From Piscicola geometra (Eukaryota > Annelida > Clitellata > Hirudinida > Piscicolidae): 64,000 bases of DNA. The notes beneath the pieces are model-generated. The model was not told the origin of the DNA. It did no database searches and saw only the letters and a list, made by a program, of their open reading frames with translations. Both the position numbers and the translations under genes were made by a program. This document shows, one piece after another, positions 1-13,556 of this stretch; within the stretch, counting starts at the first letter, position 1, and each line of letters begins with the position of its first letter. Location of the stretch: positions 5,533,503 through 5,597,502 of the forward strand of contig OX030965.1 of assembly GCA_943735955.1 (NCBI GenBank). Reading direction: 5' to 3'.

Positions 1-393
1 GTGTTAGAAACGCTTGTAATGGATGACGACTGTTCAGTTTGTGGATTAGGAGAAGAGATGTGCAGTTGATTTTAAAGGATAATTTTTTTGAAATAAGCAG
101 AATTTATGGATTAGGGGAATATGTGTAGTTGATTTTGAAAAATAATTTTTTAACATATGTGGAATACTTTTTATAAGAAGGTGACGCAAAAATGTAACCG
201 ACTAGTTCAATTACATAAAACTTGATAAAGCCGATGAAACTGAAGTTTGTTTTGCTGTCTGTTCAGAAAAGTGGATTTTCAAAGTTAGCGAACGTTTTAA
301 ATAATAAAATTGGAAACACAAAGAAGCAGAGAAAAGAGTTGAAATATTTATTTTCTTAAAAAGACTTTAAGGATAAATCTAGAACTTTTTAGG
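1..393. other. AT-rich upstream flank of the SLC41 gene
   Basis: No coding exon, RNA gene or recognisable repeat is seen. This stretch lies directly upstream of the SLC41 start codon and should hold its 5' UTR and promoter, but no TATA box or initiator can be assigned with confidence. Confidence 0.4.
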
Positions 394-1209
394 ATGTTGA
401 AGAAGTTTCTAGAAGGCATGAAGGCTCGCAAGGAAGAGGGGGCAGACGAGGGCATAAAGAAGGAAGTCACCCAGTCCTACGGAGCCCTCACTGACCTCCA
501 CATGCTCCACCTTCCCTCCCAGACGCCCTCTTCTCCCAAACTTCCCGCTCAAAACTCTCTTTCTCCTCTTCCGAGTGTTGAAGAAACTCGTCTGCTGTTA
601 GATGAGAAAATGGAAGAATCCACTTGTCGAGTTGTAGGGGAGATCTTCATTCCATTTCTGATCGCTGGATGTTTTTGTGTTTTTGCAGGAATCATTTTTG
701 CTCTGATAAAGGTTGCAGTTCACTTTCACTATTCAACTTTTCACTTCTTCGACGCCCCTACTTCACCTCGCTCACTCCATCAACTTCTTCACAACCACAT
801 TTTTTAATCGTTCTATTCCTTCACCGTTTCACTCCTCCAACCATCCTCTCCAGGACTGGCAAGTATTCAAGGAAATATCAGAGATCTTCATCCTGGTGCC
901 AGCACTTCTCGGCTTAAAAGGAAACCTCGAAATGACACTTGCTTCCCGCCTCTCAACCCAGGTGAACTTCTCATAGCTTTAGTACACTTCTTGCCAGCGC
1001 ATATTGGCCACAGCGTCTGTTGATTCAGCGCAACGTAAATTTGTGCCTGATTTATTGCTTTTTTATGGATTGAAAAATCGTAAAGTGGCTCACGTATATA
1101 TGAATCGGAAAGCGATAAGAAGATATTTAATCTTTAAAATATTTTATTTGCTTGTTTATTATTATTAAATGCATCATCGTAATCGCCTCTATTCCCACAC
1201 CTATTGTTG

Positions 1210-1241
<32 letters not shown>

Positions 1242-4200
1242 GTCATCATCATCATCATCGTCATCATCATCATCATCGTCATCATCATCACCACCAGGCG
1301 AACCTTGGCAACATGGATAGCAGAAAAGAGCAATGGAAAATGGTGTATGGAAACTTAGCACTCACCCAGGTATCATCATCATCATCGTCATCATTATTAT
1401 CATCATCATCACCATCGTCGTCATCATTATCATCATCCAAACTGTTATGATAATTCTTATGATCATCATTAGCATACTATTATTCTTATCGACTTATGTT
1501 CGATGCGTTTGTTTTAAAACCATTAAAGTACCGAAACCTTTTCTCACTCACACACACCATACCATCCCATCCCAAACATCCCATCCCAAACATCCCATCC
1601 CAAACATCCCATCCCAAACATTCCATCCCAAACATTCCATCCCAAACATCCCATCCCAAATATCCCATCCCAAACATCCCATCCCAAACATCCCATCCCA
1701 AACATCCCATCCCAAACATCCCATCCCAAACATCCCATCCCAAACATCCCATCCCAAACATTCCATCCCAAACATTCCATCCCAAACATCCCATCCCAAA
1801 TATCCCATCCCAAACATCCCATCCCAAACATCCCATCCCAAACATCCCATCCCAAACATCCCATCCCAAACATCCCATCCCAAACATCCCATCCCAAACA
1901 TCCCATCCCAAACATCCCATCCCAAACATCCCATCCAAAATATCCCATCCCAAACATCCCATCCCAAACATCCCATCCCAAACATCCCATCCAAAATATC
2001 CCATCCCAAACATCCCATCCCAAACATCCCTTCCCAAACATCCCTTCCCAAACATTCCTTCCCAAATATCTCATCCCAAACATCCTATCCTTAAAACCAA
2101 AGCACCATAAACCACCGCAAACCACTACCACAAAGCACTACCTTACCACACAATCATAAAAACCATCCCAAACCACAACCTCACCACCTCAGCACCACTC
2201 TACCTCAATTCACCACCATAATGCATCTCAAATCGCTACAAACCACCCCAGAGAACTAACTCACCACACTTCCAGCAACCATAAACACCATGACATGGCA
2301 GGTCCAGGCGATAGTGGTGGGTTTGTTGGCTTCGTTGTTCGCCATCGTGCTGGGGTGGGTGCCTGAAGGCAAGTTCAACGTGATGCATGGACTTCTCATG
2401 GCGGCTGCATCCGTCCTCACTGCATCCCTCGCCACCCTCATTTTGGGTTGGTTAGGAAGGGCGAGGGTGTTGATGGTGGTTGTGGTTATGATTGTTGTGT
2501 GAGGCCAGAGGGGTTGAGGTTATGGTTGTGTTTAGGATTTTCGTACTCCCACACTTTAGATCTTTTTGAACCACCGCTTTCCAAGTATTTTTTCGCTCTT
2601 TCTGGTCTTTTCGTTTCTGAAGATTTGATGAATTTGAAAGTCTCACGAACCTTCATGAGATGTTCCTATGCTTAAAAGCATCCCCACTCATCCATCTTCC
2701 CACTGCCCACTGCCCACCATTAATCACCCCCAACCAACCCACCAACCCACCCAAAGGCTCCCTAATGGTGGTGGTAGTCCTGGTCTCCCGTCGACTCCGC
2801 ATCAACCCGGACAACGTGGCCACCCCCATCGCAGCCTCTCTTGGCGACCTGACCACCATCTCCCTTCTCGCCATCATCTGCAAATTCCTCTTTTACACCA
2901 TCAGTGAGTGAGTGAGTGTTGTAATGGCCAGGGGCGGGTTAATATGCTCTGTTTTTTGGGGGGGGGGGGGAATATTTTAAATACTTTCACATCTTTTTTT
3001 AAAACTACTAGAGTAAGAAATGAGAAAACTATTTTGGCGCATATTCTTGTTTTGACACTCCATCGGAAGTTTTCACTACCAGACGAGTATCAGTTTCATG
3101 CCCATTTAGACTTCATTTTCGCCTCTCATGTCGAAAATAATCTTTTCTTAACTCTCGTTCGAAAACAAGTTATGTCGTCTCGAAATCTTCGTCATTTCGA
3201 CTACCCGTCAACTTTCTCAAAACTGTCACTAAATTTCATTCCAAATCCTCTCATCTCTCAACTCCTTTTGTATCCTTCCATCATCCTTCACCATCTTCTT
3301 CCATCTTTCCATTTCTAACTACGCCAAACTTTTTCAACTTATTCTCTCACTACACCCTACTTCAAATGCCGTAAACGTAAATACTTAATCGTAAATACTT
3401 AAACGTAAACGCCAACGACAGACACACACAAGTGGGTTTGCCCTCTAATCTTGAGCGTCCTGCTGCTTCTGGTGCCGCTGTGGTGGTACATCTCGCACCA
3501 TAACAAGTACACCAACAACGTTCTCTACACCGGATGGGTTCCTGTGATCGGTGCCATGCTAATCAGCAGGTGGGTGCGATTGGGGGAGGGGCTGTTTGGG
3601 AAATTTGGGGGATGGACTTGTTTGGGAGGGTTTGTATGTGAAATTGGGGGTTGGTGTTATTTGGTGATTGTTTTCTTGTTTGAGATTTGAGGGGTAGAAG
3701 GAGGAGGGAAAGTGATAAAAATATAAATTTTTGTGGTTTAAAAACTGGATTATTTTTTCAGTTTTTATTTAACTTAAAAACCGTTAAAATTTATGCACCA
3801 AGTTTTCTTGGAAGGGTCTTTTTAGACTAAGTAGTTAGCGAGAAATCATCATTATGCAACAGAAGCCGGTGCATATAAACCAAATCACTGACATTTTATT
3901 TTTCAATTTTAATTAATATTTTTCCATTTTGTTCCTTTTTTTTCGTATTTCTATTGTTTACTTTCATTTTCTCCATTCACTATTATTCTCTTACCATTCT
4001 CTTATGAATTTTCTCAATTTATCATAAATTTTTTCCATCTTTTCATAAATTTTGCATAGAAGAAGTTCTGGGCCACTTGAACCCTTTACTATCGACCGAC
4101 TATCGACTAAATCATTTAGAAATTGTATAAATCACTTCTCGAAGTTCGAAAGATCATTTTTCACAAATTGCTTCTAAAGGGCACAGCCTTCAATTTAAAC

Positions 4201-6531
4201 TCTTCCCCCCCCCCACGTACCATTCTCTCTCATTTCTACCATATCATCAAATAAGTGAAATTTTTATAAAAATCAACATTTAATCAAACTTGAAAGTTTT
4301 ATGGATTTTTCTCCAGGTGTCTTAATGGGTTTTGATGTTTGACGGTGATGTGAAGGTGGATTTATGGCATGATGGGATAATGGCATTACGTGATAATGTG
4401 GCATGATCATGATAATCATGTCAAGATGGTGATGATGATTATGATTATGAGGAAAATTTAGACATTCCGATCGATCGAGCTCAGTTTTCTTAGGTTTCAA
4501 ATACTATCATCATCATCTCCATCATCATCATCTCCATCATCATCGCTGCGGCTACCACCATCACTACCATAATCATCACGGATTGGAGGCAAAATAGATT
4601 TTAACAGTTATATACCTCAGAAAAAATAGACTTTGACAAATAGATTTCATCAAAATAGCTTTTCAAAAATATATCCTCATCCCTAACTATTTTGAGGACT
4701 ATTTTTAGGATCTGTTTTGTCCATATATTCATAATCACTTTCAGTTTTATCAACATCATCGTCACCACTATCATCATCATCATCGTCGTCATCATCATCA
4801 TCACCACCATCATCACCATCATCATCATCATCACTACAGCATGGGAGGCTTGGTGCTGGATTATGCAGTCAACAAGTTCGATGGACTAGCTGTCTTCCAG
4901 CCAGTTATCAATGGTCTGCAATAATAATAATAATAATGATAATAAACATCATCATCATCATCATTATTATTATTATTATTATAATCATGATCTTAATCAT
5001 AGAGATGATAATGGTGGTTATTTGAACTGAGGTTTTTCTCATTAGTCTATGGTCAAAGCCGCCTATTGTTCTTCTATCCTTAATTAGATGGAACGTGACA
5101 TGCTGATAACTTGAACGGAGACGATTTGTCTCCTGTAAATATTTTGCACACATAACATCCACCACAACAAACAACAACATCAACCACCTTTTTCAACAAC
5201 AACAACAACGTCAATCAACAACAAAGAGATAACTATCAATAACACCCACCAACAACAAAAACCATTAACAACAAGAAAAAATAAAAACCACCACAACACC
5301 AGCCACAAACCACAAAACCCCCACAACAACACAAACAACAACAACAAACAACAACACAAACAAAAACACAAACAGGCGTCGGTGGAAATCTGGTGGCGGT
5401 GCAGGCGTCTAGACTCTCCACAGCGCTACACAAAGTGTCCACTCCTGGCAAATTGCCAGAAAATGCCGTTCATGGCTGCCCCAACCCCATCACCACCTTC
5501 TTTGGCAGTGGTGAGAGGCGTGATGAAAATGCTGATGATGATGAGGATGATGACGATGATGATGATAGTGGTTATGATGATGATGATGGATGCCTATACC
5601 TGGTATTTTATACTTGTTTACTACTTTTTAAAAATTTGGTACACTTATCCATTTATCCATCCATCCATCCATCTATCCATCCATTCATCCAACGCCACAC
5701 CAATCCATTCATTCAATCCACCCATCCATCCTTTCATCCACACCATCCACACATCGTTCCATCTATCCCACCATCCATCCATCCAACCACCTCCACCATC
5801 CACCCATCCAACCACCTCCACCATCCACCCATCCAACCAACCACCTCCACCATCCACCCATCCAACCAACCACCTCCACCATCCATCCATCCAACAAACC
5901 ACCTCCACCATCCACCCATCAAACCAACCACCTCCACCATCCACCCATCCAACCAACCACCTCCACCATCCACCCATCCAACCAACCACCTCCACCATCC
6001 ATCCACCCATCGACACAGTGAACAGCGCAAGGACGGCCAGGGTGCTGATGCTGATGGTGGTGCCTGGCCACCTCCTCTTCATGCTCATCATCTTCCTCAT
6101 GCACCAGACCGCCGACTTCAAGTTCACCGCTCCCTTCATCATTCTCTTCCTTCTGGCTGCTGTTCTCCAGGTGGGTGGGTGGTGTGGTGGTGTTGATTGT
6201 GGTGACGGGGGTGATGATGGGGATGATAATGATGATGATGATTAATAATATTATTATTATTATTAATATTATTATTATTATAGTGGTGGTGGTGGTAAAA
6301 AAGTGTGGTGAAGGTGCTAATGTCAACATGAATGACTTCAATACAACACAACACTCACACCAGGTGGCTCTCTTGTTGTACGTGGCGGACGGGATGGTGC
6401 ACTTCTTGTGGAGTAGAGGCAATGACCCCGATAATTCGTCCATTCCCTACCTCACCGCCATCGGAGACCTGTTGGGCACGTCCCTCCTAGCCGTTACTTT
6501 TGTCATTCTCTCCAAGATACCCAGTCATTAA
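394..6531 (+). CDS. SLC41A: SLC41 family magnesium transporter (MgtE-like), 10 exons
   Basis: Exons: 394-711, 854-961, 1298-1369, 2302-2446, 2757-2903, 3422-3569, 4840-4913, 5376-5510, 6019-6170, 6364-6531. Every junction has GT..AG ends and all phases close, giving about 488 aa; human SLC41A1 is 513. The family transports Mg2+ (Na+/Mg2+ exchange) across the plasma membrane and has two MgtE-type membrane halves. Both halves are visible. The first carries [20 protein letters not shown] (exon 2) and [17 protein letters not shown] (exon 5). The second carries [20 protein letters not shown] (exons 7-8) and [19 protein letters not shown] (exon 10). The N-terminal about 90 residues are polar and cytosolic-looking. 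The ATG at 394 is the first in frame. Exon 6 begins at 3422 rather than at the AG at 3432, because only that choice keeps phase. No break is seen. Which vertebrate paralogue (A1, A2 or A3) is closest is not decided. Confidence 0.95.
1208..1293 (+). repeat. (ATC)n microsatellite at the end of intron 2
   Basis: Nearly pure CAT/CGT triplets run up to four bases before the AG acceptor of exon 3 at 1298. The repeat occupies the position of the polypyrimidine tract. Confidence 0.9.
1557..2092. repeat. 14-bp minisatellite in SLC41 intron 3
   Basis: Roughly 38 tandem copies of a 14-bp unit (CCCATCCCAAACAT), with scattered T and A substitutions. Because 14 is not a multiple of three, three units make 42 bases and every frame on both strands can stay open. 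This produces large spurious ORFs. It lies between exons 3 and 4 and is not coding. Confidence 0.92.
3570..4839. other. SLC41 intron 6: AT-rich with ATC-type microsatellites
   Basis: Intron between exons 6 and 7. It holds imperfect ATC/ATG-class repeats at about 4385-4460, 4505-4580 and 4755-4838, the last running into the exon 7 acceptor. Nothing else is recognised. Confidence 0.7.
5640..6012. repeat. CCATC-based minisatellite in SLC41 intron 8
   Basis: CCATCCATC repeats pass into about seven copies of a roughly 29-34 bp unit built on CACCTCCACCATCCACC. The array ends at the acceptor of exon 9 (6019). Long ORFs across it are simple-sequence artefacts. Confidence 0.85.
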
Positions 6532-8559
6532 TTTAACTTTTGTGTGTGGTATTATCTCACTATTTGTTATCTCCATCTCCTCTTATTACCGTGAATTTTT
6601 CAACTACTCACTCTTCCACGATCACAGTTCCTATCACCATCACCATCCTTCCACTATCATCCCATCATCCTTCCACCATCAACCCATCATCTTTCACCAT
6701 CATCTTTCACCATCATCATCCTCCCACCATCACCCACTCTCATACATAGTGCCAACACCACCTTCACCTGTTTGACTCTTGTTCCATTTCTCAGTGGTCT
6801 CTATGGTGTTAGTATTACTCGATCTCTGACCACATCTCTGACTTGACTATCCCAATCAATCCATGTCTTCCATTCAATTTGAGAATCATCATCATCAACA
6901 TCATCGTCATCATTATCAACACCATCGTCATCATTATCAACACTATCGTCATCGTTAACATCATCAGTACCATCCTTTTACAACCTTTTTTCAACTCCAT
7001 CTCTTCAATCCACCTCTTAATTTCATTCATTAATGTCGGTGCCACCGTCATTATCATAGTTGTCACTACCACCATCATCCTCATTCTCACCATCATCATC
7101 CTCATTCTCACCATCATCATCATCATCACCACCATTATCGGCGTGAAGCTCACATCATTTACCTTATGCTTGAGTTCTACATGATGAAACAGCTCATTTT
7201 TATTGATTCATTTCTTCCCAAATTCGTTTTATTTTATTTTCATTTTACATAATTTAAGCGCCAACTGCCCAAACACCATTTCATCTTCATCACCTCTGGT
7301 ACGCTTCGGCAGTCCAATTTAATTGATTCTCATCAAAAAATTTATTTGTATCTGAACTGTACCGAATAATTTAATATTCGGTACATCTCTATTTTGCATA
7401 CAATTCTGCATTCGCTCGAAAACAAAAATCTTCTAACACATAGGCTGGTTTAAAACCTTCTTGGCAGTATTCAAATGGTTTTTATTCATTGTTTTAATAA
7501 CAATTATAATGATTTGATTTATTTTTATTTTTAATTCAATTTTTTTTATTTAAATCGAAGCATTGTTTTTGAGTCGTTAAATCGAATAATATATTGATAC
7601 TATATTATATGTATACATTGTATAGACTACTGAAATGATCAAATAACCATGGTTTTAAACCGTAACTTCAAACATTGTAAATATACTTGTCAAAAAAATT
7701 TCAAAAGCACGACGTAGTTTCATTTCTTAGGTATTTGTGGTCGCTGTTGTCGTTGTTAGTGTGCCAAACTGAATAACCAAGGCAAATGCTTCAGCGTGCC
7801 AATTGATTAGGTATCTGTATTATATTCAATAATATATTATAAATATAAATTATTATTTATATTGTTATTATTATTTATATTATCATAATTATAATTATTA
7901 TCATTATCATTATTATTATTATTATCATCATTACCATTATTATTATTATCTTTTTATAATTAGGTCTCACAGCACATGCAGCTTTAGTAACTGTCTCCAA
8001 AGACGATGTAAATGGGCGCAGACGACTTTCATTATTTAATTATTTATTATTTTACATCGAATGCGGCGCCACATAAATTAAACTGAAAAAACATGAGAGT
8101 ATTCGTACACCATAGAACAAATAAAGCACCGTTAGACCTAAATATAGACGATGATATTGATTCGTCCATAGGTAGCTGATGGCATTTGTATTTTCAGTTG
8201 TTGTATTATTTTCGAATTTGCAATACCCGAAATCTTTTCATTTATTTTCGAGTTATTTATTTTTTGTTTCGGTGTCCCATTAGCAAATCCTCAGCCTCTT
8301 GACTTATTTATAATCGATTCATGTCCCATTAATTTAATATAATCGATGAAACTGATGTTTCACCTGGTTTAAAAACGCTTCATTATTCGAAACCAAAATA
8401 CCAGCATTTGTATAGCAACATTTACTTCCATTTGAAAGATGTTAAAATTATTTTTTTAATGAAAGAACATACTTTATTTTAATAACTATTATATTACTAA
8501 TTAACTTTATGGTAAATATCATTTTAATATTTTGTGTAATTAAAATAAGTATTGAATGC
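6532..8559. other. Intergenic: SLC41 3' flank, simple repeats, AT-rich DNA
   Basis: It includes an ATC-class low-complexity stretch at about 6890-7140 and an ATT-class stretch at about 7840-7955. The 3' UTR of SLC41 should lie in the first part, but no clear polyadenylation signal was assigned. No gene is recognised. Confidence 0.5.
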
Positions 8560-9820
8560 AATGGAAATGTATAACAAAGCCACCATTGCCAATATCAAAA
8601 TCTCCAACACTACATGTGAAGTTGTTATGATGAGTCCAAAGATTAGGGAGATTAGAACAAATGGGTGATGATGAAAACTTTTCCGACGAAATCAAAATGG
8701 TCAGTTATATTATTTTAATTTTATAAATTAATACTTTGAATTTGAATGATTAATTTCCAAATGATTGCTCAGTTGATCATTTCGACAAAAGAAAAGATGC
8801 TATTGATCTTATTCGTATGACAGCATGTCTGTTGCATCCCCAGTACGAAAGAATAATAGGAAAAAAGTTTGGGATAGAAAAGAAATAAATACCAAGACTT
8901 TCATTAGAGAAAATTTAATTCTATTTTTTACAGCCAGACCAAGCTGCAGTGCCTTTGAGAAAAAAAACAAATGATGGTTATTTAGACCTTTTATGTTTGT
9001 TTTTATAATCTAAAAATTATAAGAAAATTATTGTACTATCAAATTATACGAATGATTTTATATTTGCAGTTGTAGAGAATAAGAATGTTGTTAAAAAACA
9101 TATTTCTAACATTATTGAAGAATTAGTAATAATGAACAAAGAAAAAAATTCAGAAGAGGATGAATTGAACAAATATTCACAATTACGTCCCAAAAAAAAT
9201 TGAAAATTATAAAGATGTTTTATTTTATTGGAGTAAAATGAGCAATTTTAAAATAGTACAAGAAGTAGCCAAAATTTAGTTTAGTGTATCTGCATGTTAT
9301 ATTCGCTTTGAACAGAATTTTTCAATGTGTGGTCGTTTAACTTCAGACCCAAAATCATCTCATTTGAAAGCTGAAACTCTTAACGGTTTAACCCTTGTGA
9401 AAAGCAATAAAGACTTGATTGAATAACTCAAAAACAATACTTTCATTTCAATAAATATTTAAATTTAAATCATGCTTTTTTATTTCATTAAAAGAAATAT
9501 TCTCTGACTTTCAAATAATAAATTTTAAGAAATTTTAGAACTAGCAAGTTTGGGACCAGTAAAAACGGCAGCGAAAATGAATAAAAAACAAAAAGCTTTC
9601 GGGAACGGGTCGGGGAAAAAATTTCGGGAACGGGACGGGACGGGAATCAAAATTCTGATGTCCCATCGGGAACGGGACGGGACGGAAAAAAAAAATTCGG
9701 GAACGGGACGGGACGGGAATCAAAATTCTGATGTCCCATCGGGAACGGGACGGGACGGGAAAACAAATTTCGGGAACGGGACGCGACCGGGAATGAAAAA
9801 TCGTCCATGTCCGACCTCTA
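8560..9820 (+). mobile_element. Decayed hAT transposon with 3' terminus
   Basis: The segment 9310-9425 encodes a hAT C-terminal dimerisation motif (FSMCGRLTSDPKSSHLKAET, then NGLTLVKSNKDLIE). Conceptual fragments at about 8765-8890 and 9220-9300 resemble upstream parts, but stops and frame changes break the ORF. After it come G-rich subterminal repeats (9600-9800), and the sequence ends CATGTCCGACCTCTA at 9820. That matches the general hAT end pattern (reverse complement begins TAGAGGTCGG). The 5' terminus was not found. Assignment to hAT rests on the C-terminal motif. Confidence 0.65.
9598..9800. repeat. GGGACGGGAAC-rich subterminal tandem repeats
   Basis: About two and a half copies of a roughly 75-bp unit. 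Each contains the G-rich core GGGAACGGGACGGGACGGGA and the spacer AATTCTGATGTCCCATC. They lie just inside the putative 3' end of the hAT copy, where such elements often carry transposase-binding repeats. Confidence 0.8.
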
Positions 9821-10248
9821 TAGTATATACTCTATTATAGAGTCTATATAAATATATGGTTTGGACAAACTAGCTGAGAATTGCATTTAAAAACTCAACT
9901 GGAAAAATGATTTTGAAATTCAGTAACACTGAATTAATTGTTATCAATTTGCAATTCTAAATTTTCTATTGGAATCATTTAATTTCAAATAGGTAATTTG
10001 CTATGGTTAGATGCCGTTTTTGTTATTTTGTTGTGGTTGTTACTTGTACTTTTTTTTGACCGTCTATAAATGATGCATTGAAATCATTTATACATTTAAA
10101 ATTAGTAAAACATGTTGCTTTATAAAAAAATTAATAAATCATGTTAGATTTTTAAAAAATATTTGCCGAAGAAAATATTTTCGGGTTTAGAAAAAACTAT
10201 GCTAATAATTATTTTAAAACTTTTTAAACAAAATAGTAAATCTACAAA

Positions 10249-11673
10249 ATGACATGTGTTTCTCCTGATTCTGGTCTTCTATTTACTTGCTTCAAGTGTG
10301 GACAAGACTTCAAACTGAGAATCCGCTTACGAATTCATGCAAAAAAATGTACAGCAAATCCAGATAAGTTTTTACAAAAAGAAGAAAGACCAACATGTGA
10401 CAAAGCCACTTTTTTGGGCTTTCTAAATCTTCAAATAAATATAAAGTCTGAGGTTGGGTCTCCAGAACCTCAGAAGTGTGCCTACAAGTTAAGGGATGGC
10501 ATTGTTGTAATCATTGATGATGAAGAAGAGTATGAAGAAGATCATGAAAAAAATTCATGCAAGACTAAATTTTTATTACCAAAATGTCAGGAAAAGGCAA
10601 AAAAGGGAATTAAAAAATCTAAGCTTAAATACCCTGGTTGGAAAAAGATACTGGACTTTGACTTCACTTCACCCTTGGGACATTTAATAGACTACAAAAG
10701 TGGCTCTATAAAGTCCTGCGTTAATAAAGTATGCATCAACAGGAACTATGAGAAGTGGTGTGATTCCAGGAAAAGTCTCGAGAAGGAAGGAATGCTCACA
10801 AAGAGCAGACTTGAGCATTTGAGGAAGGATAGGAGATTCAGATCAGTACTGAGATCATCATCAATACTCACCAGCAAGTGCACAGTTCGGTTGTCGCACG
10901 TCGACAAGTTGAACAAGTATAAAAAGTATTTCAACAAAGAAAATCAGGCTACAGTGTTTGATCATTCAAAATTTGTTTCTGAACCATTCGAAACAACTTC
11001 TATAAAAATAATTGAAATCTCAAGCATTGATGGGGGCACAACACCTCCACCCACACCTCCAAGTATCAAAGATTCCACAGCACCAGTTCTTTCAAACACC
11101 ATTGTTACCCCATCAGAAGAAGAAGCAATTTTCAGGACAATTACTCCCACAAACGATGCTGAGAAGTGCAAACAGCTGGCTGAGACATGTCTCATAAGGT
11201 GTATCTACTCTGTCGCTCCTGAGCCACCAGTGCACATGGATCTGGGCAGTGACCAGCAGCAGGAAAAGGAGACTGCTACTGTTGCTGATGATGATGATTG
11301 TTATGTGTACAAGATTGACCAAAATAATAATAATACAACTACTGTTCCACCTCGCTTTTCTCTCTCTTGTTTTCTATGCCACGAATCCATCACAGACACC
11401 AGTTCCAGCTACGAGAACATAAGACAACACTACTCTACCAAACACAAAATCTCCAACTTCCATCTCAAAGCCTCACAAAACGGCAATGTCAAAACATGGG
11501 AGCTGGTCCAGACGACTGCCTACAAAAAAGAGCCGAAATCTTCGGTTAAAACTTCAATGCCATTTCGCCCGCAAGCAATCGACAACATCTCCACTTGCAA
11601 TCAAAACCTCCGCCACGAAAAGCATCACAAAAGCGACATGAACTTCTACTCTGACGTCATTTGTATCGACTAG
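10249..11673 (+). CDS. Orphan protein with two possible zinc fingers, single exon
   Basis: A 474-codon uninterrupted frame from ATG 10249 to TAG at 11671-11673, with diverse amino-acid content unlike the simple-repeat ORFs nearby. The N-terminus has a C-x2-C..H-x4-C pattern (FTCFKCGQDF, then RIHAKKC; residues about 13-34), a C2H2/C2HC-like finger. Near residue 375 is a second pair, LSCFLCHES, with HYSTKHKI about 20 residues on. Between them are an acidic run (about residues 85-100), Lys-rich segments and a region about residues 120-230 containing WKKILDFDF and VRLSHVDKLNKYKKYF. A nuclear role is inferred from the fingers and basic segments only. I do not recognise the family. Lack of introns could mean a retrocopy or a young gene. 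An AATAAA follows 133 bp after the stop. Confidence 0.75.
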   Translation: MTCVSPDSGLLFTCFKCGQDFKLRIRLRIHAKKCTANPDKFLQKEERPTCDKATFLGFLNLQINIKSEVGSPEPQKCAYKLRDGIVVIIDDEEEYEEDHEKNSCKTKFLLPKCQEKAKKGIKKSKLKYPGWKKILDFDFTSPLGHLIDYKSGSIKSCVNKVCINRNYEKWCDSRKSLEKEGMLTKSRLEHLRKDRRFRSVLRSSSILTSKCTVRLSHVDKLNKYKKYFNKENQATVFDHSKFVSEPFETTSIKIIEISSIDGGTTPPPTPPSIKDSTAPVLSNTIVTPSEEEAIFRTITPTNDAEKCKQLAETCLIRCIYSVAPEPPVHMDLGSDQQQEKETATVADDDDCYVYKIDQNNNNTTTVPPRFSLSCFLCHESITDTSSSYENIRQHYSTKHKISNFHLKASQNGNVKTWELVQTTAYKKEPKSSVKTSMPFRPQAIDNISTCNQNLRHEKHHKSDMNFYSDVICID

Positions 11674-11805
11674 TTCTTCATTCTACCTCTACGTTGTACA
11701 GATAAAAAACTCTTTAATTGTTCATGTTCGAAAGTTTTTAAGTTTTTAGAAGAAAAAAACAACTGAAAAAGTATTCGTCTGTATATACGGCTCATTAAAG
11801 ATTTC

Positions 11806-11811
11806 AATAAA
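11806..11811 (+). promoter_or_regulatory. Polyadenylation signal AATAAA
   Basis: AATAAA 133 bp downstream of the stop of the single-exon gene, followed by a T/G-rich stretch. This is a plausible 3' end for that transcript. Confidence 0.6.
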
Positions 11812-11819
11812 TGTGCTTG

Positions 11820-13270
<1,451 letters not shown>

Positions 13271-13496
13271 AAGATAAAGAGCAGCTTATCCTAGAATTCA
13301 CATGCGCATTTGAAATAATGTATGCAGCTGCATATTTTAGCTGGGCCAAATAATCGATTCGGTATCGAAAATGTAAAAATTATGAATATAAAACCAAATT
13401 GATTTTTTTGAACTTAAAAATAGCAAATGTTTCAAATTAAAATTAAGCTTTCAAATACTATCGTGATAACGTGAATACATTTCAAAGACATTCATA

Positions 13497-13556
13497 CAAT
13501 CAATCAATCAATCAATCACTAATGATTTGTATAGCGCCCTTCAAATAAATTTGTTA
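13497..13556 (-). mobile_element. L2-type LINE 3' end fragment
   Basis: On the minus strand the sequence is a GCGCTATACAAATC-like tail followed by (TTGA)n. The same tail occurs at 14598, 38530 and 60151, where RT coding sequence precedes it. Confidence 0.6.

Noticed and set aside
1333..2131. Several ORFs of 160-250 codons with [10 protein letters not shown] or [11 protein letters not shown] repeats
   Set aside because: They translate the 14-bp minisatellite inside SLC41 intron 3 in different frames and strands.
5382..6443. Long ORFs over 5382-6245 and on the minus strand ([12 protein letters not shown] repeats)
   Set aside because: They read through intron 8 minisatellites. Only 5376-5510 and 6019-6170 are real exons.
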